Shown here piece after piece: positions 21,066 to 31,088 of a DNA stretch of 64,000 nt. The DNA comes from Peltaster fructicola. Its lineage: Eukaryota; Ascomycota; Dothideomycetes. The stretch is from NCBI GenBank assembly GCA_001592805.2, contig CP051140.1:2791501-2855500 (forward strand), given 5' to 3'. A program made the translations under genes and the position numbers. The notes below the pieces were generated by a model. It worked only from the letters and a program-made list of their open reading frames with translations. It was not told where the DNA came from and did not search any database. Positions within the stretch are counted from its first letter, which is position 1. Each line of letters starts with the position of its first letter.

Positions 21066-21885
21066 TGTGCTCTTCAGTGCAAGACCCTGTTGAAGGCTGC
21101 CAGCAAAGTGGTAGGGGCGGGGATGACATACGAGAAGCTGTTAATGATGGTATGTGAGAATGCCTTCACAACCCACCAAGCATTCCAGTCGAAATCCACT
21201 TCATGGTGTCACGGGATGGAGTTTTATACTGACCTCAAACACCGAGCAGATGGACCAGCATCTGACAATTGGACATGACGGCTGTCTCCTGGCATGACTC
21301 GAGGTGTTTTGCTGTTTCGTGCTATAATTGCGAGACTGTTCGCTGGTTTTTACCTCGATGATCGACCGTCGACTGACAGCTGTAGCCGTCCGCGGTAGGC
21401 GATCATCCGGCCCGGCATTCGCTCAGCTGGTAGCTTTTGTGGCAGTCCGTAGCCGTTCGTCTAATGTTGCAGGTTGTTCAGCATACCGCATCTCCATGCA
21501 GAAGAGATGATAGGCTGATGGTTGCGATCGTATATGCAATCAGCGTGCTGATGTTACCTTGCGAAATGCTTGCAAGAAGCAATGTACGATGTATCCCTGG
21601 AGCGACGATCTGTCTGCTGTGACTGGATTGCAGGTAGATTGAGAAGCTCGAAACTTGGTGTCCTTGCTATGACGAAGGCCTTGCGTGATATCGCAATGAT
21701 TGGTTCGAGAGCCCAAGAAGCTGAGCAGACTCCGTCCCCAATCTGATGATTGACACCTGTTAAGCTGCTCTTGCAAGATTGCAGGGCTCCTGAATGGCCG
21801 AGGGCACTGTGCCTTCACGCTGGAGATTGGCACCAACCACACAGCTACCGGGTAAGTTGCGGCAAGGTGGAGAGACTCACAACAT

Positions 21886-22105
21886 GCATGCCTGAGAGCA
21901 CGAGCAGCAGGTTGCTGGTAGACCCCGATGTCGCGATCACTGTATCCCTGAGGCAACCATTGAGATTGGAAGGTTCTGAACACACTGTGCCCTTGACATC
22001 GTCTTGCATAGTCAGCAGACTGCTCTCCAGGGTATCACAGGGCGGCTGGCTAGCTCTGGCTTCTCGAGCACGCATGCCCAAGAGCACGAGCATTAGGTTG
22101 TTGGT
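21886..22105. repeat. Imperfect 34-bp direct repeat, copies 186 bp apart
   Basis: Copies at 21886-21919 and 22072-22105 match at 29 of 34 positions and share the core agagcacgagc followed by aggttg. Both lie in non-genic DNA. Confidence 0.6.
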
Positions 22106-22697
22106 GGTATGTTGTTCACATACATGATAACGCGATGCTGTTGACGTGCAGTACTGACCTGCAGCATTAAAGTGAGAGCTGCAGTACTAGTCAGAAGTGT
22201 AATCCGCTATCGACTTCTGTCCAATGATGTCGACGAGCCTTTTTCCCGATGGCTACCACGATGGCTCTCACGGCGTCGCCGGATGCTCTCGATGCTATCA
22301 TGCATTAGCCATATCGTCTTTGCCGAAGATAGCCAAGCGAGCGTAAGATCCATCTCTTGCTCAACAGCGGCTGCTCGTCCGCGGTCTCAGTGTATCAAGG
22401 TAAGAAGGGGAGTGAGACAAGTTGTGAGGCTGATGAAGGATAGTTGCTTATGATTGGAGTGATAAAATAGCATCCTCTAAGATCAGCGAACGATTTGAAG
22501 AACGCAGCTGCGAGCGGCGTTTGGTTAGCGAACCGCGAGATCCACAAGCGGAGACCTTTGTGTTGACCGAGAAGAGCACCTCGAGACACAATCTTTCCTT
22601 CATCTCCACTATCGCACACTCATCATGTTGTCGATATAACCTCAGGCCTGGCATTGCGTGTCCTCCACGGCTCTGCGACTGCCTCCGCCCCATCAGG

Positions 22698-24095
22698 ATG
22701 CATCAGCAACAGACATATAACCGCGCGGGGCGCAGCAATGCGACTGGCTATTCTTCCACTATATCTTCGATGAGCCCTGCTGGATCTGGGCCTCGATCTA
22801 CGCTCGCCAAGTCATACACCATGGGAGACGAGGCTCGGCCAGGCGCTGTCTCAGCTCCCAGATATCACTCTACAACCGACTTCGCTTCACGATCCATGAC
22901 CACGCCCAGTATGAGCGCAAGCCTGGCAGCATCGCCAGTGTCTGCGACGCCTTCTCCGGCGAAGACAATGCCAAACCTTATGCATGCGAAGTTACACAAG
23001 CGAGGAGGCTCTGGTTCAGGTTCCGCGCTTGGTACTGCTGGCCAGCCAACAATGTCAACTTCGTTCAACAATGCCATCGAGCCTTTTCCGAATATTACCA
23101 CGCCGGTGCAGGCGAGTCCCATAGCCAAAGTCAAGCCGTATCTGCGCAAATTATCCTCAACGCAAGATGATTCAGGCCGAATAGACTTGTCGAAGTCGTT
23201 GGCCGAGAACGAGAAAGTCGCAGGTCTAGGGATCCAGGACTTTGCTGGGAGGCCCTCAACAGAAGCCTTTCCACCGAAGGCCACTCACGCGCGGACAACT
23301 AGTGTGGGCTCGCAAATGTCGACTGGCTCAGGCTCGTACCGTCCTCAACCCTTCATACATCCAATGCGACAGGCACCACGTCCTTACACACCCTCGCGTT
23401 CAACGTCAGCACAAGACGAAGAAGACGACTTTGCCGAGGACGACTGTAGGCCGAGTTATGCATTCAGGACGCGTCGCAGCATGTCGAACAGCTCAGCACA
23501 GGTGGCGCCAACCCCGTTGTCACAAACAATCACAGCAGCAGACCTTAGCAGTATACCGCGTCTCACGAGTGGCTCTCAGAGTAATTTGTCAATCATATCG
23601 ACGAAGTCATCCATGCCAAATGGCTCCCGGCGCAACACAGGTCGGTCGACAGAGCTAGCCACCTCTCCATCGTCGAGGACGAGCTTCGACAGGACATTTG
23701 GACCTCGTCGGTCAGATACTTCAGCCCAGACACGAGACGAACGAATTCAGGCCGCACGACGGAAGTTCCAAGAGAAGGAGGCTGGCAAGGATCGTAAGGC
23801 TGAGAAAGAGGCAATGAAGCGGCGAGAGGCGGAAGATGCGAAAGAGCAGCGTCGACAGCAACGACAACGAGGGAAGTCTGATGCTTCGGAAAGAGCTCGA
23901 CCACAGAGACCTGCTGTAGGAGGAAGAACTGGCAGCGCTCTGGGTATGGTCAGCTCGCTGGCCTATGAGCCGACAACAGCAGGAGCAGCAATGCCTACAC
24001 ATTCCGAGAAGCAGCCCAGGCTCACTCAGGCCGTTAGCAAGGAGGAGAAGAGCGGCTTCTTCCTGCGCTTGCTTAGCTGTGGTGGAAGCAAGTGA
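22698..24095 (+). CDS. Disordered Ser/basic-rich protein of unknown function with coiled coil
   Basis: Single-exon ORF of 465 aa from the Met at 22698; the frame is open farther upstream but reads like leader. I do not recognise a family. Most of the chain is Ser/Thr/Pro-rich and probably disordered. Residues near 345-410 (RIQAARRKFQEKEAGKDRKA and following) form a strongly basic predicted coiled coil. The end, GFFLRLLSCGGSK, is hydrophobic with a single Cys, and could be a palmitoylated membrane-contact tail. The layout suggests a cytoskeletal or membrane-linked scaffold, but that is inference. Confidence 0.75.
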   Translation: MHQQQTYNRAGRSNATGYSSTISSMSPAGSGPRSTLAKSYTMGDEARPGAVSAPRYHSTTDFASRSMTTPSMSASLAASPVSATPSPAKTMPNLMHAKLHKRGGSGSGSALGTAGQPTMSTSFNNAIEPFPNITTPVQASPIAKVKPYLRKLSSTQDDSGRIDLSKSLAENEKVAGLGIQDFAGRPSTEAFPPKATHARTTSVGSQMSTGSGSYRPQPFIHPMRQAPRPYTPSRSTSAQDEEDDFAEDDCRPSYAFRTRRSMSNSSAQVAPTPLSQTITAADLSSIPRLTSGSQSNLSIISTKSSMPNGSRRNTGRSTELATSPSSRTSFDRTFGPRRSDTSAQTRDERIQAARRKFQEKEAGKDRKAEKEAMKRREAEDAKEQRRQQRQRGKSDASERARPQRPAVGGRTGSALGMVSSLAYEPTTAGAAMPTHSEKQPRLTQAVSKEEKSGFFLRLLSCGGSK

Positions 24096-24487
24096 GGGAG
24101 GCCTCGAATGCTTATCACGATTGGTGGTTCTTTGTTGGCACAGCATGGCGTTCTGGATAAATAGACACTCATCACGTCTTGCATCGGATTAGCATGATTT
24201 TACGAGGATATGAGAACAAGACAACATCAACGCATCAGATCGACTCGATTCTACGTCTCGTGCTCGCCGTGACTCTGCAGTACCCACAGCCAAGCATCAG
24301 ACGCAAACGCATTGACGCGTTCGAAAAATGACGTCGAGTGACTGACGGTACCACGCACGGACAACAGCTCACGCGACAATTAGAAGCTCCAAAGAGAGCT
24401 TCCCATCTTCCTCTTCACTGTACTGACGCTTGTTCGATTGCACGCACACACTACATACACGCTATCCAAGACCGCAACACCGCCAAC
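24096..24487. other. Intergenic region before RTC3
   Basis: 3' UTR of the disordered-protein gene and the promoter of RTC3. Nothing further is seen. Confidence 0.5.
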
Positions 24488-24926
24488 ATGCGAGGAGACC
24501 ATGCAATCACCAAAGTCCACTACCATGGCAACGACGACGACTTCATTGTGTACGCCGACAGTGCTCAAGCCGTCCAAGACTGGAAGAAAGACAGCAGCAT
24601 TCCACTAGCTCAAGTCGTCTCAGGGTTCAAGATCTTCGTCTCACACAAGTAGGTTGATCAGCAGGATACCACATGCACATACTGAGCTGTTTCCAGGCAT
24701 GGTAATCAAGGTGTGCACGACGGTGCTTCCAAGAGCCAACTTGAGGGAGAGTTCGGTACTAGCAACGAAGACGAAGTGATCAAGAAGATTCTGGAGTCAG
24801 GATCTATCATCGCAGGCGAGGTAGGCTACTTTCATCCAGCAGCAGGAGACAATACTGACCAATCCCTAGAACAGCGCTCGTGGAGGCGATCGCAACATCT
24901 CCCAGGGAGGTAGCGTTGCTCACTAG
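24488..24926 (+). CDS. RTC3: SBDS N-domain-like protein Rtc3
   Basis: Small stand-alone homologue of the N-terminal (FYSH) domain of the Shwachman-Bodian-Diamond protein. In yeast, Rtc3 is linked to RNA metabolism and stress. Three exons (24488-24648, 24697-24820, 24870-24926) with 48- and 49-nt introns give 113 aa, against 111 in yeast. Matching features are the start TKVHYHGNDDDFIVYADSA-like strand, LAQVVSGFKIFVSHK, the central GASKSQLEGEFGTSNEDEVI and the Gly/Asn/Ser-rich end. Both introns have GTAGG donors, a less usual choice here, yet they keep every conserved segment in phase. Confidence 0.92.
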
Positions 24927-25480
24927 ACGTCGCGACTCTGAGGCCGCCCACACGACCACGAATCACGACCTAAGCATAAGAATATGTACTCAGAAATGAA
25001 TGGACATCAGGTTCCTCAAAGAGCTAGCCACTGTCGAGTGCCATGGATATCTTGCTGTGTTTGGGATGCCTTTGTACGTTTCTTGGGACATCAACGCCCT
25101 TGACACGTGAAACGATCCTCAGATCGCAGGAAATGGACACTCATGCTCGTCGCCAATGTATTCACTTCATCTCATCGTGGAGTAGCAATGCGAAAACACC
25201 CCGCAAACAACTTTTGTAGCAGCTTCATGACCACACGTCATGTTACCAACTTCTTGCTTTCGTGCCTCCTACCTTCTAAATAGAAACGATTGTCCTCAGA
25301 GTTCCACACGACAATTGATTGCACGATTCTCGATCATCAGTAATTGCGCATCCTCACTGCATACTGTATAACCTGCTTGTCAATAAATGCGCCTCCATCA
25401 TGGCAACAGGCAGCAGAATTCCATAATCCACATCAACAGCTTGTCTACACACTTCCTTCTCAACAGCGATTCCCACCACA
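24927..25480. other. Intergenic region before the glycosyltransferase gene
   Basis: 3' UTR of RTC3 and about 400 nt of promoter and leader for the next gene. No open frame of note. Confidence 0.5.
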
Positions 25481-28400
25481 ATGACGACGGAAGAGAAGCT
25501 GCCACAGTCCGACAAGACCATCAATGGCGTGCCTGCTTTAGCTGTACAGCAAGCAGAGGCAGCCGCCGCTGCTGCAGCAGAGGATGACGATGGGACACAT
25601 TGGGCGAGGACGCGAGTGTCAATGGATAGTCTAAGAACTTCAGTCTATCAGGATAGTATCAACAGTGACACCACTATCCCAGCAGCAGAAGATCCTCTAT
25701 CGGAAGAGCAACATGATACATCAGATGTACCACCACCAGCATACGGCTCTGAATACGGCGAGATCGAGCAAGAGCAGAATGGCTTGGAGACTAAAGCATA
25801 CGTTGTTGAAGACGGCAGAATCGACATATCGATTGATCAGCATACCAAAGCCATCGCGGAATTGCTAGGCCCAGCTCTGCGACATGAAAGAGAGATCGCC
25901 GAAGAGGAGGAACCACCACCGCCCGCATACATTCCTCCTTCCCTAGGTGGAATCGATGGCGTGCCACCACCGCCGATGAACGTCGTGATACAGGTTGTAG
26001 GATCACGAGGAGATGTGCAGCCATTCGTTGCACTGGGCCTTGTCCTCAAGCAGACATATGGCCATCGAGTACGATTGGCAACACACCTGACATTCAAGGA
26101 GTTCGTAACCTCAAATGGTCTCGAGTTCTTCAACATAGGTGGCGATCCCGCCAAACTGATGGCTTTCATGGTCAAGAATCCTGGACTAATGCCAGACATG
26201 AGTGCAATAGAGAGCGGCGATATTGGTCACAGACGAGATGAGGTCAAAGAGATGCTTCGAGGATGTTGGCGCTCCTGCTATGAAGCCGGAGACGGCACTG
26301 GTCCTAAGGAGACTGACGCATCTATCCGAGGTTGGTCATCGGATCCGACCACACTCTCTGAGGATGAGCTCAATCGACCGTTCATCGCGGACGCCATCAT
26401 TGCGAATCCACCCAGTTTCGCACACATACATGTGGCGGAGAAGTTGGGAATACCATTGCACATCATGTTTACTATGCCATACTCACCCACGCAGGCCTTT
26501 CCACATCCTTTGGCCAACATCAAGTCGTCCAACGCCGATCCAAACATCACGAACTACCTGTCCTACTCACTTGTCGAGATGATGACCTGGCAAGGCCTTG
26601 GAGATGTCATCAACAGCTTTCGAAGCGCGACACTAGCACTTGACGAGATCACGACATGGTCACATCAGATCCTTGGTCGATTGAAGATCCCTCACACATA
26701 TTGCTGGTCGCCAGCCCTGATACCGAAACCCAGCGACTGGCGGAGACATATCAACATAGCAGGCTTCTACTTCTTAGACACGAGCACGGCATACACTCCT
26801 GAAGCAGATCTGAAAGCATTCCTCGATGACGGCCCTCCACCTGTGTACATTGGCTTTGGCTCAATCGTCCTGGATGATCCTAATGCCATGACTCAACTCA
26901 TTTTCAATGCTGTTCGTCGGAGCGGACAGCGAGCATTAGTATCGAAAGGTTGGGGTGGTATGGGAGCCGATGAGCTGGGACGACCACGTGATGTCTTCAT
27001 GCTGGGCAATTGTCCGCATGACTGGCTCTTCCAGCGTGTCTCTTGTGTGGTTCACCATGGCGGCGCAGGAACAACGGCAGCTGGCATTCGAGCTGGTCGA
27101 CCGACTGCGATCGTGCCGTTCTTCGGTGATCAGCCGTTCTGGGGAGCCATGGTTGCCAAGGCAGGAGCTGGACCGGAGCCCATCCCACATAAACAGCTCA
27201 CCTCTCAGAACCTTGCCGCGGCCATTGACTTCTGTCTACAACCACAAAGTCAAGAACGAGCGCAGGAGCTTGCGGACAGCTTGGCTAGCGAGAAGGGCTC
27301 AGATAGAGGCGCCCAGCTATTCCATCAGTTCCTCGGAACCGACGACTTGAGATGCTCCCTAGCACCATCGCGTACAGCAGTCTGGCGATACAAGAAGACG
27401 AAGATCCATCTTTGCGCCTTAGCAGCTTGTACTCTAGCAAATGCTGGCATACTCGACTTCAAGGATCTCAAACTATTCAGACCAAGAGAGTATGAGACTG
27501 ACACTGGGCCAGTTGATCCCATTACTGGCGGTGCTGGAGCTATCATCGGTACTGTAGGAGCAGTGATGGGGGGTGTGATGAATTTACCACTGGACAAGTA
27601 CAAACAACAGCAAAAGAGATCACAGCGAAAAGCAGGCAAAGCCAAAGCAGAGCGCTCTACGAGTGAGGCTGAGGCTGGTACCCAGACCATGGACACGACA
27701 ATGCAGGACGTAACACAGTCACGTACAGCATCGATGAACAGTGGTCAGAGTACCCCAGCATCAAGTCGAAGCGGGTCTACTTTCAATGTTGAGGAGAGCT
27801 TAGCACGACTTGGAACGCCGCTCAATCGCACAAATACCGACAGCGAGAAGCTTGGCCACACTGAGGCGGCTAGCAGACCGAAACCTTCCACGAGATCCTC
27901 AAGCTCTAGCGTCTTCGACCCCAAGCAACACTTTGAGACAGCAGCGTCCACTGGTAAGGGCATTTTCAAGATCATCGAAGCTGGACTCAAGTCACCTATG
28001 GACTTCACAGATGGCGTCGCTCGTGGCTTCCATAACGCACCCAAACTGTACGGAGACGACACTGTACGCAAGAGTGCCAAAGTGACCGGCATACGATCTG
28101 GTATCAAAGCGGCCAGCCGAGGCTTTGGTCTTGGTATGTATGATGGTATCACTGGCCTGGTAACACAACCAATGCGTGGCCTGCAGAAGGAGGGCGCCGC
28201 TGGCTTCATATCAGGCATCGGCAAAGGAGTAGGCGGATTGGTCTTGAAGCCTGGTGCTGCCGTGTTCGGCATTCCCTCACAAGTGATGAAGGGTATCTAC
28301 AGAGAGATGCACAATGTTCTCGGGTCCAGTGTGCAGAACTACATCATTGCTTCTCGCACAGCACAAGGTTACGAGGAGTGGAACGCAAGCATGCCCACGG

Positions 28401-29209
28401 AGCGAGACGACATCATCAAGAGGTTCTTACGACTCCAACGAGATGCGGTGTCAAGTCCAGCCGCCGAACCAGCAAGACAGGAGACATTGTTCGAGCAACC
28501 CGAAGCGAACCCAATGCCAGGCGCTTGGCATCAACTTGAGACAGGCACAATATCGGGTCCTGTTCATCAGCCACTCGAACGGAGTGTCAGCGACACAGCA
28601 GTTGCGAGCACAAAGCCCAGCGTCAATAACACAGCCGCTGCGAGCACTGATGCCAGCATTGAAAGCCTGCACCTACGTCACGCAGACACAGAAGAGGACG
28701 ATGCAGACCTAGAAGAAGCAATCCGACTCAGCTCGCAGGAAATTCATCGAGCACAATCGGCTGATGATGCAGAAATACGGCGTGCAATTCAGGCATCGAT
28801 GGCCGAGCCTCGAGACGAAGACATGGACCGAGCATTGGGGGAGAGCATGCGATCCCAATCGAGTGGACAGCGCGATGCTCTATCTCACAATCGCCCGCAA
28901 GCGACCAGACGAGAACCTAGTCTTCGTTCGATTGGCTTCATGCCTCCCCACACACGTTCGATGCAACAGCGTGAGCCGCCTCCTGCATACGAGGAGAGCA
29001 CAACTCCACAGGGACATCGACCGGATGGCAAGACAACTGACGAGAGAAGCGAGGAGCAGATTGTCATGGATTATGTCAAGAAGCAGAGTCTGCTGGAGCA
29101 GCAACATCGTCAAGGACGTGGCGACCCGGCTGCAGGCTCCTCAAGCTCTGCTGTTGAAGATGAAGAATTGAGAAAGGCAATCGAGGCCAGTCTGAAGGAC
29201 AGCAGATGA
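25481..29209 (+). CDS. Sterol-glucosyltransferase-like GT1/GT28 protein with VPS13/ATG2-like segment, PPxY and UIM motifs
   Basis: Single-exon protein of 1242 aa. Residues about 165-620 are a UDP-glucosyltransferase fold of the sterol 3-beta-glucosyltransferase type: VVGSRGDVQPFVALG near 172, GFGSI near 458 and the donor-binding HHGGAGTTAAGIRAGRP near 524. Unlike Atg26 it has no PH or GRAM domain before the enzyme part. Residues about 826-940 (SPMDFTDGVARGFHNAP, GFISGIGKGVGGLVLKPGAA) resemble the C-terminal lipid-contact region of VPS13/ATG2 proteins. PPAY motifs lie at 85-88, 147-150 and 1167-1170. Four ubiquitin-interacting-motif matches lie near 1073-1088, 1095-1110, 1112-1126 and 1226-1242. 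Likely membrane-associated glycolipid or sterol glucosylation under ubiquitin control. The family is seen; the regulation is inferred. Confidence 0.9.
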   Translation: MTTEEKLPQSDKTINGVPALAVQQAEAAAAAAAEDDDGTHWARTRVSMDSLRTSVYQDSINSDTTIPAAEDPLSEEQHDTSDVPPPAYGSEYGEIEQEQNGLETKAYVVEDGRIDISIDQHTKAIAELLGPALRHEREIAEEEEPPPPAYIPPSLGGIDGVPPPPMNVVIQVVGSRGDVQPFVALGLVLKQTYGHRVRLATHLTFKEFVTSNGLEFFNIGGDPAKLMAFMVKNPGLMPDMSAIESGDIGHRRDEVKEMLRGCWRSCYEAGDGTGPKETDASIRGWSSDPTTLSEDELNRPFIADAIIANPPSFAHIHVAEKLGIPLHIMFTMPYSPTQAFPHPLANIKSSNADPNITNYLSYSLVEMMTWQGLGDVINSFRSATLALDEITTWSHQILGRLKIPHTYCWSPALIPKPSDWRRHINIAGFYFLDTSTAYTPEADLKAFLDDGPPPVYIGFGSIVLDDPNAMTQLIFNAVRRSGQRALVSKGWGGMGADELGRPRDVFMLGNCPHDWLFQRVSCVVHHGGAGTTAAGIRAGRPTAIVPFFGDQPFWGAMVAKAGAGPEPIPHKQLTSQNLAAAIDFCLQPQSQERAQELADSLASEKGSDRGAQLFHQFLGTDDLRCSLAPSRTAVWRYKKTKIHLCALAACTLANAGILDFKDLKLFRPREYETDTGPVDPITGGAGAIIGTVGAVMGGVMNLPLDKYKQQQKRSQRKAGKAKAERSTSEAEAGTQTMDTTMQDVTQSRTASMNSGQSTPASSRSGSTFNVEESLARLGTPLNRTNTDSEKLGHTEAASRPKPSTRSSSSSVFDPKQHFETAASTGKGIFKIIEAGLKSPMDFTDGVARGFHNAPKLYGDDTVRKSAKVTGIRSGIKAASRGFGLGMYDGITGLVTQPMRGLQKEGAAGFISGIGKGVGGLVLKPGAAVFGIPSQVMKGIYREMHNVLGSSVQNYIIASRTAQGYEEWNASMPTERDDIIKRFLRLQRDAVSSPAAEPARQETLFEQPEANPMPGAWHQLETGTISGPVHQPLERSVSDTAVASTKPSVNNTAAASTDASIESLHLRHADTEEDDADLEEAIRLSSQEIHRAQSADDAEIRRAIQASMAEPRDEDMDRALGESMRSQSSGQRDALSHNRPQATRREPSLRSIGFMPPHTRSMQQREPPPAYEESTTPQGHRPDGKTTDERSEEQIVMDYVKKQSLLEQQHRQGRGDPAAGSSSSAVEDEELRKAIEASLKDSR

Positions 29210-29449
29210 CAGTTTTGTCCGATGGATACCTGATGATCGTCAATGTGAGATTTCACATGTAGCGGACCATGGTGATGAGACTTGTATGATACCCTGATGA
29301 AGTTCAAATTGCATGCAAATCTAGCATCAATGCTTGACTAGACATCACCATCGAGAAGCTTTGAGCTCGCTCTGGGTAGACATCGCAGCGATCGTCTAAC
29401 TTGTTGGTTTCTAGCATCATCAGAGATACGGTTGTGTGTTCGGAGCTTC

Positions 29450-30647
29450 TCATATTCTCACTACTCCAAGCTTGTCCATGAATTCGTTAAGCTGGGCAAC
29501 CGTCTCATCTGGAGCAAGCTCAACAATGAAATGACCTTGACCACAACAAACGGCTTGTGTTGTCAGAAGCGACATGTCATCCACGTAGTTCCCCCAGATG
29601 GCCTTCATGTCGAACCCAGAATACGTCACCATGTTCAGCTGCGAGTACTCAACGTGAAGCGGCATCTTGATCTTTCGTCCAGCCTTCTGATCAGCAACCA
29701 TGTCGAGGTAGTCTGGTCCTGCAGCACTCCAGTAGTCCCAGACCGAGGCATTGGTGACAGAGAGCTGATCGAAGAAAGTATGATACACAGCGAGAGCATT
29801 GTCGGAGTAGAATTGCGCCTTCGCTGTAGCGTTAATGCCTGCGCCCTGCTCGTTGAGGAAGTCTGCCATGTTGCCACCTCCGAAGGCCATGATCATGCGC
29901 AGCGAGAACTGATCTTGCACGCGAGGGAGGAAGGCCCAATGGAAATATCCCACACTGCTGTTAGGATTTGCGAAGGAATCATACTCGTCAACAATAGGGA
30001 CGATGTCAGCAAGGAAGACTCCAAGACCATGAACCTCTGGATGGGCGCCTTGTCCCATGTCGACTGCTAGTCTCTGCATTGCTCTAGCACCTCGATCATG
30101 TCCTCCGAGGATGATGTACTTGTCCTTGCCGAAGATCTTGCTGACCAGCTCTACCAAGGCATTGGCATTCGTCCGTTCGTCGTATGCGTCAGGACAGGCC
30201 TCGGAAAGTCCATAACCCGGCCGCTGTGATGATTAGGAAGTAACACAAAGGCTGTAGCCCACTTACGTCGGCTACGATAAGAGGTACTCGGCGTGAAAGC
30301 CTCGCCGTGGTCTTACGCCAGATATAGCTTGATTCAGGATAACCATGTTGTAGCAACAGAATGGGACGGGTTTGGCTTCCGGCGTCCTTGAAGACATCCG
30401 GATCGGTGTGATGCACCGATAGGACTGCACCACAGCTCACACGAATGAAGCTGTGGGTAAGAGTGTCAGAAGCTCCATTCGAGCCATTGAGCTTATAGTA
30501 GGCAAGCTGTGAATTCAGTGGCGCACTGTTCGTCAATGTAGAGCATGAGGGTGATACGAGGCTGGAAGGCGAGAGCTTGTGCTGCTGCTCATGGCACTCG
30601 ATAAGAGAGAAAAGGCAAAGAAGGGCTGTCGTGACAAGGAGATGCAT
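29450..30647 (-). CDS. Secreted alpha/beta hydrolase (epoxide hydrolase / haloacetate dehalogenase-like)
   Basis: Extracellular alpha/beta hydrolase of 384 aa. Exons 30267-30647 and 29450-30223 are joined across a 43-nt intron (GTAAGT...CACAG), which restores LIVADRPGYGLSE. The signal peptide is MHLLVTTALLCLFSLIE. The HGYPESSYIWR oxyanion motif, the Asp nucleophile in GGHDRGARAM and the catalytic His region GQGHFIVELAPDETV place it with Asp-nucleophile enzymes (soluble epoxide hydrolases, fluoroacetate dehalogenases). The cap domain lies between. GHDRGAR favours the dehalogenase-like branch, but reaction and substrate cannot be set by eye. An upstream in-frame Met at 30719 would mask the signal peptide. 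Confidence 0.88.
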
Positions 30648-31088
30648 GATCTTGATGGAATTTGTGGAAATCTCACTGTACCTGCAGTCGAGCGAGCTCA
30701 ATCTCTTTATCATCAGCAAGATGTGCTCTCTATGTCATCGCTCAGCGTATTCCCAGCATGAGACGAGGTCATTGAGTCTCGGTGCTCTCGGCGTGTGCAT
30801 ATAAAACGCCATCACTAGCTCTATTGTGGACCGGCGGCCGTCAGGATTGAGGCTCTCCATGTTGACGTCAACTAGGCTGGAAGCAAGAGACGATGGTACG
30901 AAATCGAAGCTGTGAAGGGGACTGCGCAAGTCATGTCCATCTTGGCATCACAACTGAGGACGTGATTGTAGGGAGATGAAGCACATAAGCTGCTTTCCCT
31001 TGTGCTAAAACGATACTCGTCCTCACCTATGCAAGTCAAGCTACTCTATCCTTAATGCTTGCTGCGAATATGTACATCTGCTATGCCC
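30648..31088. other. Intergenic region between hydrolase and VMA2
   Basis: Promoter of the secreted hydrolase and 3' UTR of VMA2, both on the minus strand. Nothing else is seen. Confidence 0.5.

Larger units (their letters stand above)
20983..22697. other. 1.7 kb intergenic region with an imperfect direct repeat
   Basis: Divergent promoters flank this region. No gene is recognised; open frames of 60-147 codons on both strands lack motifs. A 34-bp imperfect direct repeat lies at 21886-21919 and 22072-22105. Confidence 0.5.

Noticed and set aside
27745-28272. Long minus-strand frame inside the glycosyltransferase gene
   Set aside because: Shadow of the strongly supported plus-strand coding sequence, with no start context or family motif.
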